A stretch of DNA of 64,000 nt from Hippophae tibetana (Eukaryota; Streptophyta; Magnoliopsida; Rosales; Elaeagnaceae). The position numbers and the translations under genes were made by a program. Each line of letters opens with the position of its first letter. Position 1 is the first letter of the stretch. The stretch lies in contig CM072801.1 of the NCBI GenBank assembly GCA_037013495.1, positions 29,252,001-29,316,000 of the forward strand, written 5' to 3'. The notes under the pieces were generated by a model. That model saw nothing but the letters and a program-made list of their open reading frames with translations. It was not told where the DNA came from and did no database searches. Of this stretch, positions 46,723 through 58,071 are shown one piece after another.

Positions 46723-48587
46723 TGATGAGTGCTCAAAAAACACTAAAATAATCATGATTTTATGCAAATTAATTGATTAAAAATATATATATTTATATGT
46801 TTTATCATATATTTATATAAATTTGTCTTTTTCGGAATCACGGGTATTTTTATTGTTTTTCAGGTATTTTGGCTTAAAAATACAACTTAAAGACTCAAAG
46901 AGGAATACTGGAAGCAATACATCACAAATATATTAATAAATAAATGCGGAAAGGTCGACAAATATGAAAAAATTGGACAAAATGGGTCAAAAAGGTCAAA
47001 AATGTCAAAAAGGAGAAAAACGCGCCGCCGCGCCCCAGCACCCAGCTCCGCCCCAAGCTGCGCGCGCGGCACTGTTCATGCGCGCAGCACTGCGCGCGCG
47101 GGTTACTGCTCATGCGCGCAGCACTGCGCGCGGGTTACTGTTCATCCGCGCGCGCCGACACTCATTTTTCACGTGCAACCGCCCCATGACGTCATCAATG
47201 ACGTCAGTATTTCCATTACGCGTTTTTACATTTTTTTAACATTTTTTTACTCATTTTTTCTCTCCATCCTCACCTATAAATACCCCCCTTCCCTTCACTT
47301 CAAAATCACACCTTCAAAACACACTTCTCTCTTCTTTCTTTCTCTCTTTTCTTAGATTTTTAGTTTTTCTTAGTTTTTCTTATGTTTTCTTAGTTTTTAG
47401 CTTTTCTTAGTTAAATTCTCTTAGATTTAGAGTTCTTCCCTTTTTGGGAAGAACTAGTTATGTTTTTGTAATATTTTAGCTTTTTGATTCAATAAATGGG
47501 AGTGCAAATTCCGCTTGGAGTTTTTCCAACAACGGGAATAGCGTCGAAGTTCTGTAAGGATTTTATTTTCTTTACAGTTATTTTTATGCTTTATTCTTAC
47601 ATGTTATATTTAATTTGTCTGTGGTTAAATTTAACTGTGCTGGCTATTTAGTAAATATGATGTAATAATGACGTTGTTATGCTTGCGAAATATTAAATAG
47701 GTAAAAATCTCTAAAATGAATTGATTTTATTTTTATTCATGATTTTATATTAAGAATGTTAGAGAGAAATATATTATTTTTCATTACAAACTTAAACCTG
47801 AAAATTAGATTTTAAGGTTTAGTTATCCGGTCTGATTTAGAGTAGTGCTCTTTTATTTGATGGTACAATCGCCCGGTAGTTAGAGTGAAACTCTATTTCA
47901 AAAGTTTTTATAAGAATTATTATCTGAAAATGTATTGACAACATGTTTTCGGTAGTGGTTTTAAAACTTGAAAGTTAGTACTCGGATAGCTAAATTCTTA
48001 GGTTTAATTTGGACACCTTGAATAAAGTTTAAACTGTCTAACCCCACCAAAGGTGGCATTTAAATGGTTCATTTTCAATCTCTTAGAAAAAGGAATTAAT
48101 TTAATGAGGCAAATTAGTTATCAACCCCACCCATAGGTGTTAATTGATTTGTTTAGTTAACAAAGAATATCTAACCCCACCAAAGGTGGTATTCATACAA
48201 AAAAGGGAGAATCAATAAATATCAATTCATATCTTTAATAACCTAGATAATATGAGCAAGCATAATTAACTTAGTTATTATATCCATAAATACTCCGCCA
48301 TTATAAATGATAAAATTTGCATAAATGTTTATTGAATCTATGTTTATTTTTATGTAAGTAGATTAAAAACACAAAAACCCCAAAATATCGTGACAGGATG
48401 TTTAGGATTTAATTTCGTTTTTAGAAGTTTGAATAATAAATTAAAAACCACACACATTCCTTCCTTAGATCGACCTTGGGAGTATACTTATCATTTTCTA
48501 CGAAATGATTCGTGCACTTGCGAGAGTTTTATAAATATTAAAACCAAAGTATTGGCAAGAATCGGCGATGCCGGTTTTCGCTCATCA
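46723..48587 (+). repeat. 5' LTR of the Athila-like element
   Basis: TGATGAGTGCTC...CGCTCATCA, 1865 bp, with inverted TGATGAG/CTCATCA termini. It has a GC-rich tract at 47,020-47,160 in an otherwise AT-rich LTR, built of an about 35-45-bp unit (GCGCGCAGCACTGCGCGCG, GGTTACTGTTCATGCG), with one more copy than the 3' LTR. A polyadenylation-type AATAAA lies at 47,491. Open frames of 60-117 codons in this tract repeat in every LTR copy and show no protein-like conservation. Confidence 0.95.
47187..47282 (+). promoter_or_regulatory. LTR promoter: paired TGACGTCA sites and TATA box
   Basis: Two perfect TGACGTCA palindromes (47,187-47,194 and 47,199-47,206, 12 bp apart), the core bound by plant bZIP/TGA-type factors, lie about 70 bp upstream of CTATAAATA (47,274-47,282). 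The TATA is followed by a CT-rich leader. The same arrangement is kept in the 3' LTR (52,607-52,626 and 52,694-52,702) and the solo LTR at 26.5 kb. This is consistent with a regulated Pol II promoter; the factor is inferred. Confidence 0.7.
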
Positions 48588-48682
48588 AGTTTTTGGCGCC
48601 GTTGCCGGGGATTTGGTCATCAAGTTTTTGGCGCCGTTGCCGGGGATTTGGTCATCAAGTTTTTGGCGCCGTTGCCGGGGAA
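48582..48682 (+). repeat. Triplicated primer-binding site (tRNA-Asp), 35-bp tandem units
   Basis: TGGCGCCGTTGCCGGGGA, the complement of the tRNA-Asp 3' end including CCA, occurs at 48,594-48,611, 48,629-48,646 and 48,664-48,681, exactly 35 bp apart. Each unit begins with TCATCAAGTTTT, so the repeated unit includes the last six bases of the LTR. The first copy is at the normal position two to six bases inside the LTR. Confidence 0.95.
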
Positions 48683-48699
48683 GGAATAGCGGTTTTTAA

Positions 48700-49690
48700 A
48701 TTATTTATCAAAATTTTAAAAACATTTTTGTGGTGTAAATAATTGTGATTTTTTTTAATAAAAAAAAATAATAATCAAATTTCAAATTTCATAAGAAATA
48801 AAAAATAAAAATAAAAAATAAATAAAATATAAAAAATAAAAAAATAATTTTTTTTTAATTGTAAAATAATTTAGAAATTTGAATTTGAAGTAAAAAAATT
48901 TACCGTTCATGAATAGTAAAAAAAAATATTTTAAAACTTAAAAACATAAAAAAAATTTAAGATAAAAAATAGTATAGTGTAAATAGTCAAATAAAATTAC
49001 CGTTCATTAATAGTAAAAAAAAAAAAAACAAAAAAAAATTTAAGTTAATAAGAAATAATATAGCGTGAATAGTAAAATAAAATTACCGTTCATGAATAGT
49101 AAAAAAAAGTAAAAAAAAAAAATTTAAAATTTAAAAAATTTTAAGTTGAAATAAATAAATAAAATTTATAGTGTAGATAGCAAAATAAAATTACAATTCA
49201 TGAATAGTAAAAAAAAAATTGAAAAAAAAAATAATAAATAAAAAAAACTTAATTTTTAATTTTCATTTAATTTTAAGTTTTTATTTAAAATCTTAACTTT
49301 ATTTTATTTTATTTCAATTTTTATTTTATTTATTTTTATTTTATTTATTTATTTTTTTTTTCTTTAACTATTTTTTTTTTCTCTTAATTTTTATTTAACT
49401 TAATTAACTTAGATTTTTAATTAACTTAATTAACTTAAATTTTTAGTTTACTTAACTTTTTAATTAACTTAGATTTTTTTTAACTTAACTAACTTAGATT
49501 TTTAACTTAGCTTTTTAATTAACTTAACTTAATTAACTTGAATTTTTTAATTCACTTTGATTAACTTAGTTTTTTTTAATTAATTTAGATTTTTTTTACT
49601 TAACCAACTTAGCTTTTTAATTAAATTAGATTTTCATTAACTTAATTAACTTAGATTTTTACTTAACTGAACTTAATTAACTTAATTTTA
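48700..49690. repeat. Strand-asymmetric AT repeats in the interior
   Basis: 48,700-49,250 is A-rich with the word ATTACCGTTCATGAATAGTA (variants) about every 80-105 bp (about 48,900, 48,998, 49,083 and 49,191). 49,260-49,690 is T-rich with the word TTAACTTAATTAACTTAGAT repeated many times. The A-rich and T-rich halves could pair over long stretches. There is no coding capacity. Confidence 0.8.
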
Positions 49691-49720
49691 ATAGCATGAA
49701 AAGTAAAGATCTAAGGGAGT

Positions 49721-49842
49721 TCTGTCTAGGAGACTAGTTCTTGGAAGCCTTTGTGCCACTAGTCTTTTCTGGGAACGTTGCTCTGTCTAGGAGGATGGTA
49801 TTTAAGAAGCCTTTGCCCCACCATTCTTTCCTAGGAGCACTC
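49721..49842 (+). repeat. Tandemly duplicated 61-bp hairpin
   Basis: Units at 49,721-49,781 and 49,782-49,842 both begin TCTGTCTAGGAG. Each carries its own inverted repeat (GACTAGT...ACTAGTC; GGATGGT...ACCATTC) around AAGCCTTTG. The loop-side word is conserved while the stem sequences differ in a pairing-preserving way. Confidence 0.75.
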
Positions 49843-50205
49843 TTGGTTAATACTAATTATGTTATTGTAACCTTAAAAAAAATAATAAAAAAAAATTTGA
49901 AACTATCTCAAAAATTTTAAAGTTTTAATTACAATCTTAAGAGTTAGTTTCTTTGCTTGATCTAGGTACAATTGTGTTATGATGCCTTAATTATTTGATT
50001 TGCACCTAGATGTGGGTTATCTAAAACCCTCAAGCATGCCCTTAGTTTTTGGTACAGAAAAATTTAAAAATCAATAGGGCATGTTTGAAACAGTATAGGT
50101 AGACAACCTTGTCTTACTTGTAGGTATGATTGACTCAATGATGAGGGGACATTGAGTTTACTTAAAATGCAATCCCCAAGTTATGTCTTGCTAAGACGTT
50201 AAACT

Positions 50206-50230
50206 AAGCGCTGGATGGGAGGCAACCCAT
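50206..50230 (+). other. Athila-type 3'-domain motif with small hairpin
   Basis: AAGCGCTGGATGGGAGGC followed by AACCCATC. It closely resembles a motif that recurs downstream of the coding part in many plant Athila-like elements. GATGGG and CCCATC can pair around AGGCAA. A second familiar block, CATTGAGGATAATGTAAG with GGTTGGGGGTGG, is at about 50,483-50,517. The 76-codon frame at 50,305-50,535 lies here and may be a remnant of a 3' ORF; it is not recognised. Confidence 0.55.
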
Positions 50231-50539
50231 CATTTTAGGTAATTTTCTATTATTTATTTTATTTACTTAATTTTATTGTTTATTTTAGTTTAATACTTTT
50301 TAAATTGTTAAAACTAAAAATGTTTGTTGAGATGTTAGAAGTTCACAGCGATCTGTCTGTATACACTTTAAATGATGAATATGATGTATGCACCTGCATT
50401 TCTCCATTACTACTTACACATTCTCAGGAAATAGGTAATCTTTCTTCTCTTTTCTCTTCATCTTTAATTTACAGTTGTTACATTGAGGATAATGTAAGTT
50501 CTAGGTTGGGGGTGGTGAAAAGTTACCATGCTTAATTAG

Positions 50540-52130
50540 AAAAAAAAAAGGATTTAACAATTTAAAAATAAAAAAATAAAATAAAAAAATAATAAAAATT
50601 TTATGTTCACATTTTCATTTTTTTTTATTTTATTTTTGTTTTATGTGATTTAGTAATTTAAAAAAAAAATTCTCACAAAAATTTATCATTTCTTTAAATC
50701 AAATTTAAGTAAATAGTTAAGTCTTTTGTACTGTTAGATTAATTTTTGAAAACATATCATGAAATATTTTGTAATTATTTTTGATAATTAGTTAGTTTTT
50801 GTCATAACTAGTATTTCTTGATAAAATGTGGAAATTATATTAAACCCAAAATCGGTGTCTATGAATTTTTTTTAGTGGAGACTACCCTTGTGAGATATAA
50901 TTTGAGCCTTATTTCTTTTATTCAGAGTGAAATATATATTTTTTCTACTCCAAACACATTTCTTATCTATTCAAATTTTTAGATGATCTCTATAAGTATT
51001 AGCATTGAATGTATGAATTTTTTCTCATCTTAATAGAGTATCATATATTTTTTTATTATTATTTTTGCTTAGATTAAATGATTTGAGTAGAAATTGATAG
51101 TATATGCTTATATCTCATTTATGCATGACTGCTACAAAAACAAAAAGACATATATGGGGTTACCTAAACCAAACAGAAAAGCCACAAAATTAACCACTCA
51201 CCAAAATCCTAAAAAAAAATGTACAATCTGTACATGGGTTGACTCTCTAAAAAAATACATATATTGAAAAATATCTACAGAAAAAAAATAGAGAGATAAA
51301 AAATATATATAGTATCATCTACATACTATGACCCACATTGCCTACAAAGTTGTGAGTACAGGCTAATTACAAAAAGATATAGGAAGTAATTCCCTAAAAA
51401 GTCATTGCAATTTCTTCATTTGTAAAAAGCATATATCTTGAAATTCTTTCTTAATGAGTTTGATTTATGCATGAAAATAATTTTTATATATGATATCTTT
51501 ATAATTTATACATTCGATTCCTTTCATGAGATCAATGTTAAAATAACACTTTGAGCCTTTATTCTTTATACATATGCGAACATATTAGCTCATTTCTATA
51601 CATCAACTCTTTCGCATATAAATTAGTATGAGTGTTTGAACCCATAGGATTCAGTGTTTTGAGAGTATTGACTTGTGAGGAATAGAGTCGAAGCGAATTC
51701 TGATTCATGACACTGAAATTGGGTAAAATTAAATTGATACATTTTTGAAATGAAATATGAAAATGATTTTCGACTAATTATTATAATAAAATCATGATTG
51801 TTTAAAGAGATTAAAATAACTTATGCTTGAGATTTTAATTATGATCTTAAATGAGATTAAAAAGTATGAGATATTTTTGTGATATGTTGTTTTCTTTTAT
51901 TCTTAAATTAATTTTTGATTTTGTTGTAATTTTAATTTTTGATTTGATTGTTTTTATTTTTACATTTAGTTCAATGTTTATGGGTATCATTACTGAAAAC
52001 CCTCACGAGACTCAAACTCGTCCACTAGGGCAACCTAGGGGTTTAACGGCTTGTTGCATAGGCTAAATGCAACCGTTTCAATCCACGAAAGTGATTTAGG
52101 ATAGTTTAATTTTTAGTTTTTATCGCTTTT
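50540..52130. other. Interior 3' part of the Athila-like element, non-coding
   Basis: AT-rich with no recognised protein. The 71-codon frame at 51,851-52,066 is hydrophobic low-complexity sequence ending near a less AT-rich stretch (51,990-52,080). No function is assigned. Confidence 0.5.
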
Positions 52131-52167
52131 CTTGCTAAGGGACTAGCAAGAAGCTGGTTGGGGGTTG
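52131..52167 (+). promoter_or_regulatory. Hairpin and polypurine-type tract before the 3' LTR
   Basis: CTTGCTAAGGGACTAGCAAG (52,131-52,150) is an inverted repeat. It is followed by AAGCTGGTTGGGGGTTG, whose G-rich end abuts the LTR and is the likely plus-strand primer. The same hairpin plus G-rich layout is common in Athila-like elements. Confidence 0.7.
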
Positions 52168-54007
52168 TGATGAGTGCTCAAAAAGCACTAAAATAACCAT
52201 GATTTTATGCAAATTAATTGATTAAAAATATATATATTTATATGTTTTATCATATATTTATATAAATTTGTCTTTTTCGGAATCACGGGTATTTTTATTG
52301 TTTTTCAGGTATTTTGGCTTAAAAATACAACTTAAAGACTCAAAGAGGAATACTGGAAGCAATACATCACAAATATATTAATAAATAAATGCGGAAATGT
52401 CGACAAATATGGAAAAATTGGACAAAATGGGTCAAAAAGGTCAAAAATGTCAAAAAGGAGAAAAACGCGCCGCCGCGCCCCAGCACCCAGCTCCGCCCCA
52501 AGCTGCGCGCGGCACTGTTCATGCACGCAGCACTGCGCGCGGGTTACTGTTCATGCGCACGCGCCGACACTCATTTTTCACGTGCAGCCGCCCCATGACG
52601 CCATGCTGACGTCATCAATGACGTCAGTATTTCCATTACGCGTTTTTACATTTTTTTAACATTTTTTTACTCATTTTTTCTCTCCATCCTCACCTATAAA
52701 TACCCCCCTTCCCTTCACTTCAAAATCACACCTTCAAAACACACTTCTCTCTTCTTTCTTTTTCTCTTTTCTTAGATTTTTAGTTTTTCTTAGTTTTTCT
52801 TATGTTTTCTTAGTTTTTAGCTTTTCTTAGTTAAATTCTCTTAGATTTAGAGTTCTTCCCTTTTTGGGAAGAACTAGTTATGTTTTTGTAATATTTTAGC
52901 TTTTTGATTCAATAAATGGGAGTGCAAATTCCGCTTGGAGTTTTTCCAGCAACGGGAATAGCGTCGAAGTTCTGTAAGGATTTTATTTTCTTTACAGTTA
53001 TTTTTATGCTTTATTCTTACATGTTATATTTAATTTGTCTGTGGTTAAATTTAACTGTGCTGGCTATTTAGTAAATATGATGTAATAATGACGTTGTTAT
53101 GCTTGCGAAATATTAAATAGGTAAAAATCTCTAAAATGAATTGATTTTATTTTTATTCATGATTTTATATTAAGAATGTTAGAGAGAAATATATTATTTT
53201 TCATTACAAACTTAAACCTGAAAATTAGATTTTAAGGTTTAGTTATCCGGTCTGATTTAGAGTAGTGCTCTTTTATTTGATGGTACAATCGCCCGGTAGT
53301 TAGAGTGAAACTCTATTTCAAAAGTTTTTATAAGAATTATTATCTGAAAATGTATTGACAACATGTTTTCGGTAGTGGTTTTAAAACTTGAAAGTTAGTA
53401 CTCGGATAGCTAAATTCTTAGGTTTAATTTGGACACCTTGAATAAAGTTTAAACTGTCTAACCCCACCAAAGGTGGCATTTAAATGGTTCATTTTCAATC
53501 TCTTAGAAAAAGGAATTAATTTAATGAGGCAAATTAGTTATCAACCCCACCCATAGGTGTTAATTGATTTGTTTAGTTAACAAAGAATATCTAACCCCAC
53601 CAAAGGTGGTATTCATACAAAAAAGGGAGAATCAATAAATATCAATTCATATCTTTAATAACCTAGATAATATGAGCAAGCATAATTAACTTAGTTATTA
53701 TATCCATAAATACTCCGCCATTATAAATGATAAAATTTGCATAAATGTTTATTGAATCTATGTTTATTTTTATGTAAGTAGATTAAAAACACAAAAACCC
53801 CAAAATATCGTGACAGGATGTTTAGGATTTAATTTCGTTTTTAGAAGTTTGAATAATAAATTAAAAACCACACACATTCCTTCCTTAGATCGACCTTGGG
53901 AGTATACTTATCATTTTCTACGAAATGATTCGTGCACTTGCGAGAGTTTTATAAATATTAAAACCAAAGTATTGGCAAGAATCGGCGATGCCGGTTTTCG
54001 CTCATCA
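52168..54007 (+). repeat. 3' LTR of the Athila-like element
   Basis: 1840 bp and nearly identical to the 5' LTR. The last about 1 kb appears identical by eye. It differs mainly in the GC-rich tract, which has one unit fewer, and by an extra CCATGCTGACG-type insertion before the TGACGTCA pair. It is followed by ATAGC. Confidence 0.95.
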
Positions 54008-54012
54008 ATAGC

Positions 54013-55980
54013 ACGGAGTCTCACATTTCTACATGTTGTGGGAGGGCATAAATGACTTTTCTATACGCATAAGACATACTGAGAGGATAGGAAATCAAGT
54101 ACCAATGTCATATAAATGTGTTAGCAAATCTATAAGAAAAATTTGATAAAGAGGACAATTATCTTCCAAGTTAACCCACCCATAGTGGATAACCTATCTT
54201 ACCCTAATGACACTTGGGGATATTCAATCATGTAACCTTACCCTATATTATACACAAAATAAGGAAAGACATTCCAATCTACTAAAGAAAAAATGTCTTA
54301 CATCCTAACATTAAATACTAGGAAATCAACTACAAGTAAGAAACATGCACTAAATCACTACAAAACATTAAAGCTAGTAAGCACATAAGATGTCATGTGA
54401 AACAAGAGAGCACATATTATGCACACAATATGTCATACTGATTGTCCTATTTATGCATGTTTCATAAAAAGTGAAGTCAAAAGAGCAAACAGAGAAGGAT
54501 CACCATAAACAAAAGCATAGTACAACTCATTGACATGAGAAACACATATAACATGGTTGTAAAACAATCATAACACCCCATGAAAATATACATTTGACAA
54601 ACATCTATCATCTTAATTTATGCACGTTAGGCAATAACAAAATTATGCATCCTACATTCTTAAAACTCACTCAAAATATGTGTATCTACACATATTAGAT
54701 AACATACAATAAAGAAATATGGTTGTATACTAAACACATTATGATAAACATAAATCATAACCTTAGAAAAGAGATACATGCTACTAAGAGACTAAAATGG
54801 GCAAACAATATTTTTACACAAAATATAGGCCAAAAAGAAACTATGCCTCAAGAGAGATCATTAGCACAAACCATACATTGTTACCTTAAAAGAGATTGTT
54901 GGCAACAAACTACACATTATTGCCTCAAAAGAGATCATCCACAATACTCACATCATCACTAATCAAAAGAAAAAGAACCAAACTAACTAGTGAGCAACAC
55001 AAGTAAAATTTTACAAGAGAAAGAAGAAAGATAAGATGATACTAAAATATCTAAGCAGAGAAAAAGACTCAAATTCCAACACCAAAAACAAGAGGCATGC
55101 TTAGAAATGATGGACAACCCAAACCAATAGAAATTTCAACTAAACATGCTAGTCTAATCATAATAATGCATGTAATTTAAGAGTCCTAAAGACTAGAAAA
55201 CAATCTATATGACATACAAATACACATATCAAACCTAAACAAGCATCAAGTACAAAGAAAAGAGAAGACAACATTCATGTACTCAAATGATATCTAAAGT
55301 AAAAGATAAGAAAAAGCATGCAAAATATGAACAATCAAGAGTATAAGATAAATTGAGAAACAAGAAAAGAAATACTAGGTAAAGGAAAGAACAACCTAGT
55401 AGATAAGAGGATGTACAATCTATATGATTTGGCATATGAATCACATGACTATAAAAAGAAAAATCCTAACACTACATGAAAATCATGTTATGTCATGCTC
55501 ATGAAACAAGTTATAGAAGAAGTTGCATGCAAAATGCAAGACAAACATACAAATAAGCACGTTAATGTAACTAGTAAAGGAGAATACTAGTAAAAGATCA
55601 AATAGCCAGAAATATCACTAGATAAAATAATTAACACACTTTGTATAAGAAGAAATAGTGAATACAAAATATACAATAAACATACCTCACATGCTTCTTA
55701 GAATAGGAACCTTGAAAGCATAATCATACAAATACACATGCAATCTAATTCTATAGAATGTTGTTATGGAAATTAAATGCATATTAGAGAAAGGTTAAAA
55801 AAATGAAAATAGTAATGATGCAATTGACACAAGTTCATAGAGATAAACAATCTCACAAAACAAAAAAAACAACCTAATTTATTGGAGACAAAGAGCATAA
55901 ACATACAATGTTATGTGTAATGAATATATTGCATTCTAGAATTGAGCATCCAAGTAAATAAGCTTAAACAATGGTGACCT
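54013..55980 (-). mobile_element. Element B, right part of the body
   Basis: Continues element B after the Athila-like insertion. Non-coding and A-rich on this strand. A threefold about 38-41-bp repeat (GCCTCAAGAGAGATCATT..., AAAAGAGATTGTTGGCAACA...) lies at 54,845-54,955, and an unsupported 79-codon frame overlaps it. It ends with GCTCTAATACCA (55,981-55,992). Confidence 0.4.
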
Positions 55981-58060
55981 GCTCTAATACCAAATGAAAA
56001 TTCCAATACGTTGAAATAATTTTACACAGATGAATTTAAATTTTGACCAAATAAGCAACCGGAACCTAAAAAGGGGTGGACACACTAACCCATGAAATCT
56101 TCTCAAGACTTTTATTCAACTCAACCAAGCAATCTTTAAAATGTGAATTAAGTAAATAGTATAGTAGAATATATAATAAAAAATGATATGCTTAATTCAA
56201 TACACTATATATACAACCAGTAGATAAAAAAATAATATGAGATAAATATACTAGCAACGATATGCCTCAAAGACTTCTGCCCAGGCTAATAACATGCATT
56301 AACAAGGTAAAAATTCCACATCATATGAATCAAGAAAACATATTGATAATTCTACAACAATAAAGTTATTTATGACTTTTAAGCTTGATATTTATTTATT
56401 TTAGTTAATAAAAGGTGAAAATTATGTTTGAAGATATTAATTTGATTTATTTAGGATATGGAAAGAAAATAGAATTTTTAGTGATATTTTGGGATTTTTC
56501 TAGTACAGGTGAATGTATAAAGCATGATATAGTGGTGTATTTAGAAAGCTCGGTTGGTCTAGCTTCGATCGAGATAGATCGAAGGCTCTCAACTTAATTT
56601 TTGGAAGAATTTTTAGAGGTCCCAATCCATCAAGGGTTGTATTAAGAAATCATGGTGGTTGCATTTAGAGAAAATGGGCCATAAGAATAAAAAATAAAGT
56701 CAAGTGGATACACTTAGAACAAGCATAGATGGGCTTAGCAAACACTAATTGGACTTAAAAAGTGATGTCATTTTCCATCTCATGTGGCATCTCTCGCCCT
56801 TGAAACAATGTTCTTTTGTATAGGCCTAGTTATTGTTCACAAAAATGGCACTATTTTTCACCCTACATGCTTAACACTTAATGTTTACCCATTTTAACCA
56901 CCATATTATATTTTAATCAATGTTCCAAATTCATTCTAGAGTTATTTATGAAAATTAGGTTATTTAATCTAGAGTTATTTATGAAAATTAGGTTATTTAA
57001 CCTAAATAACAACCATATTCAACTAATCAACACTTAACAAATATTATTAGAGAAATAGGCCACAAGTTTAGAGAGAGAAAATAAGAAAATGATATAAGAT
57101 TAAAGGTTTTGGTGTCAAATTTCATCAAGAGATTGGTTGTATCTTTTCTTAAACTTTATAATTTATTATTTTCTTGTATCATCTCATTATTTTGGGATTT
57201 AATTTAATATAATTTAGATAGGCTAAACTTATTGTTAGGATCCTTTTGAACTCAGTTTCTTTATATAATGAATTACTTTATTTTTCCATTCTTTGTTATT
57301 CTTGATATTTGATATTTTAATTAATCTATTTATACTACTTTCAATATAATTAGATAATTAGGTTAAGCTTGAGAAAGGTAATTGTATTATTAGTCATAAT
57401 TATTGGCATGCATAGTTTTCAAACATAGATGTATGATCTGTATGTATGTGGTCTATAAATGTGAGCTTAATAACTAGGACGTAATTTGATTAGCATTAAA
57501 ATATGATCCAATTATTAACTATATGATATGTAGTTTTATTCAGAAAAAAATTATGTTCTAATTGAGGAGTGTGTGAATGAATCAACATGAAAGTGATTAA
57601 TTTATTCACCATATGACATATATTTTTCTTGAAAGAGGAATACATGCTAGTATATGACATTTGATCAAGTATCATACGAATAATTTATAAGGATGGTAAA
57701 TTGATTCTTGTATGGAAAATCGGAGAAAATTGGATTCCTATAACACTTATGCTAAAGTAATTAGTGTGAGTGTGTTGGATCACATTAGTTTAGATATTAT
57801 ATTTTTGTTATTTTTAGCTATCAAATTTCATTAGCCCTAATAGTATTAGTGTGAACTATAGTTTAGAAGTTAAACACTTAATGATCGAATCCTCATGAGT
57901 ACAACAACCCTTGTTTTTAAAATTACTTAATACTTATACATTATCACATCCACTTGCATGTGCTCAAGCATATCGCATACTGGGAAAATTATAAAAGATT
58001 TTCAATCCCCTTAAAGACATATTATATGTAAAAATATTCGATAAATGATTATTGTACTTG
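55981..58060 (-). repeat. Element B right LTR with tRNA-iMet-like primer site, split by a solo LTR
   Basis: On the minus strand TGGTATTAGAGC (complement of 55,981-55,992) is one base off the tRNA-iMet primer site and lies two bases inside an LTR that starts (plus sense) TGAAAATTCC at 55,995. The segment matches 42,749-43,231. It is split by the insertion at 56,344-57,975 and continues from CATACTGGGAAAATT to about 58,060, where similarity to the left copy fades. The primer site supports a minus-strand LTR retroelement. The outer end and target duplication were not identified. Confidence 0.5.
56344..57975 (+). mobile_element. Probable solo LTR inserted in the element B LTR
   Basis: About 1632 bp from TGATAATTC to GCATATCG, flanked by CATAT (56,339-56,343) and CATAC (57,976-57,980), a one-mismatch 5-bp duplication. 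The uninterrupted copy of the host sequence (near 43,125) has CATAC once, which supports the insertion. The terminal CA has become CG. Non-coding. The 60-codon frame at 56,415-56,597 is not supported. Confidence 0.65.
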
Positions 58061-58071
58061 AATTATTTTCT

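Larger units (their letters stand above)
46723..54007 (+). mobile_element. Young non-autonomous Athila-like LTR retrotransposon
   Basis: 7.3 kb with two LTRs (1865 and 1840 bp) that differ by about ten substitutions and a few small indels in the GC-rich part, and a perfect target duplication ATAGC (46,718-46,722 and 54,008-54,012). The primer site matches tRNA-Asp and is triplicated. The 3.6-kb interior has no gag, protease, RT or integrase words. It consists of AT-rich repeats, a duplicated hairpin, and the 3'-domain motifs typical of Athila-like elements (50,206-50,230, 50,480-50,520 and 52,131-52,167). It must depend on proteins from related elements. The near-identical LTRs mark a recent insertion. 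Confidence 0.93.

Noticed and set aside
46887..47355. Several overlapping Arg/Ala/Pro-rich frames of 61-117 codons (also at 19.8-20.3, 28.0-28.4 and 52.3-52.7 kb)
   Set aside because: They recur in every LTR copy, on both strands, in the GC-rich repeat tract, with no stable frame between copies. They are shadows of the tract.
48390..48689. 99-codon frame ending in repeated FWRR/GAVAG-type text, repeated as the 81-codon frame at 53,810
   Set aside because: It spans the LTR end and the triplicated primer site. The copy in the other LTR runs into unrelated DNA, so it is not a gene.
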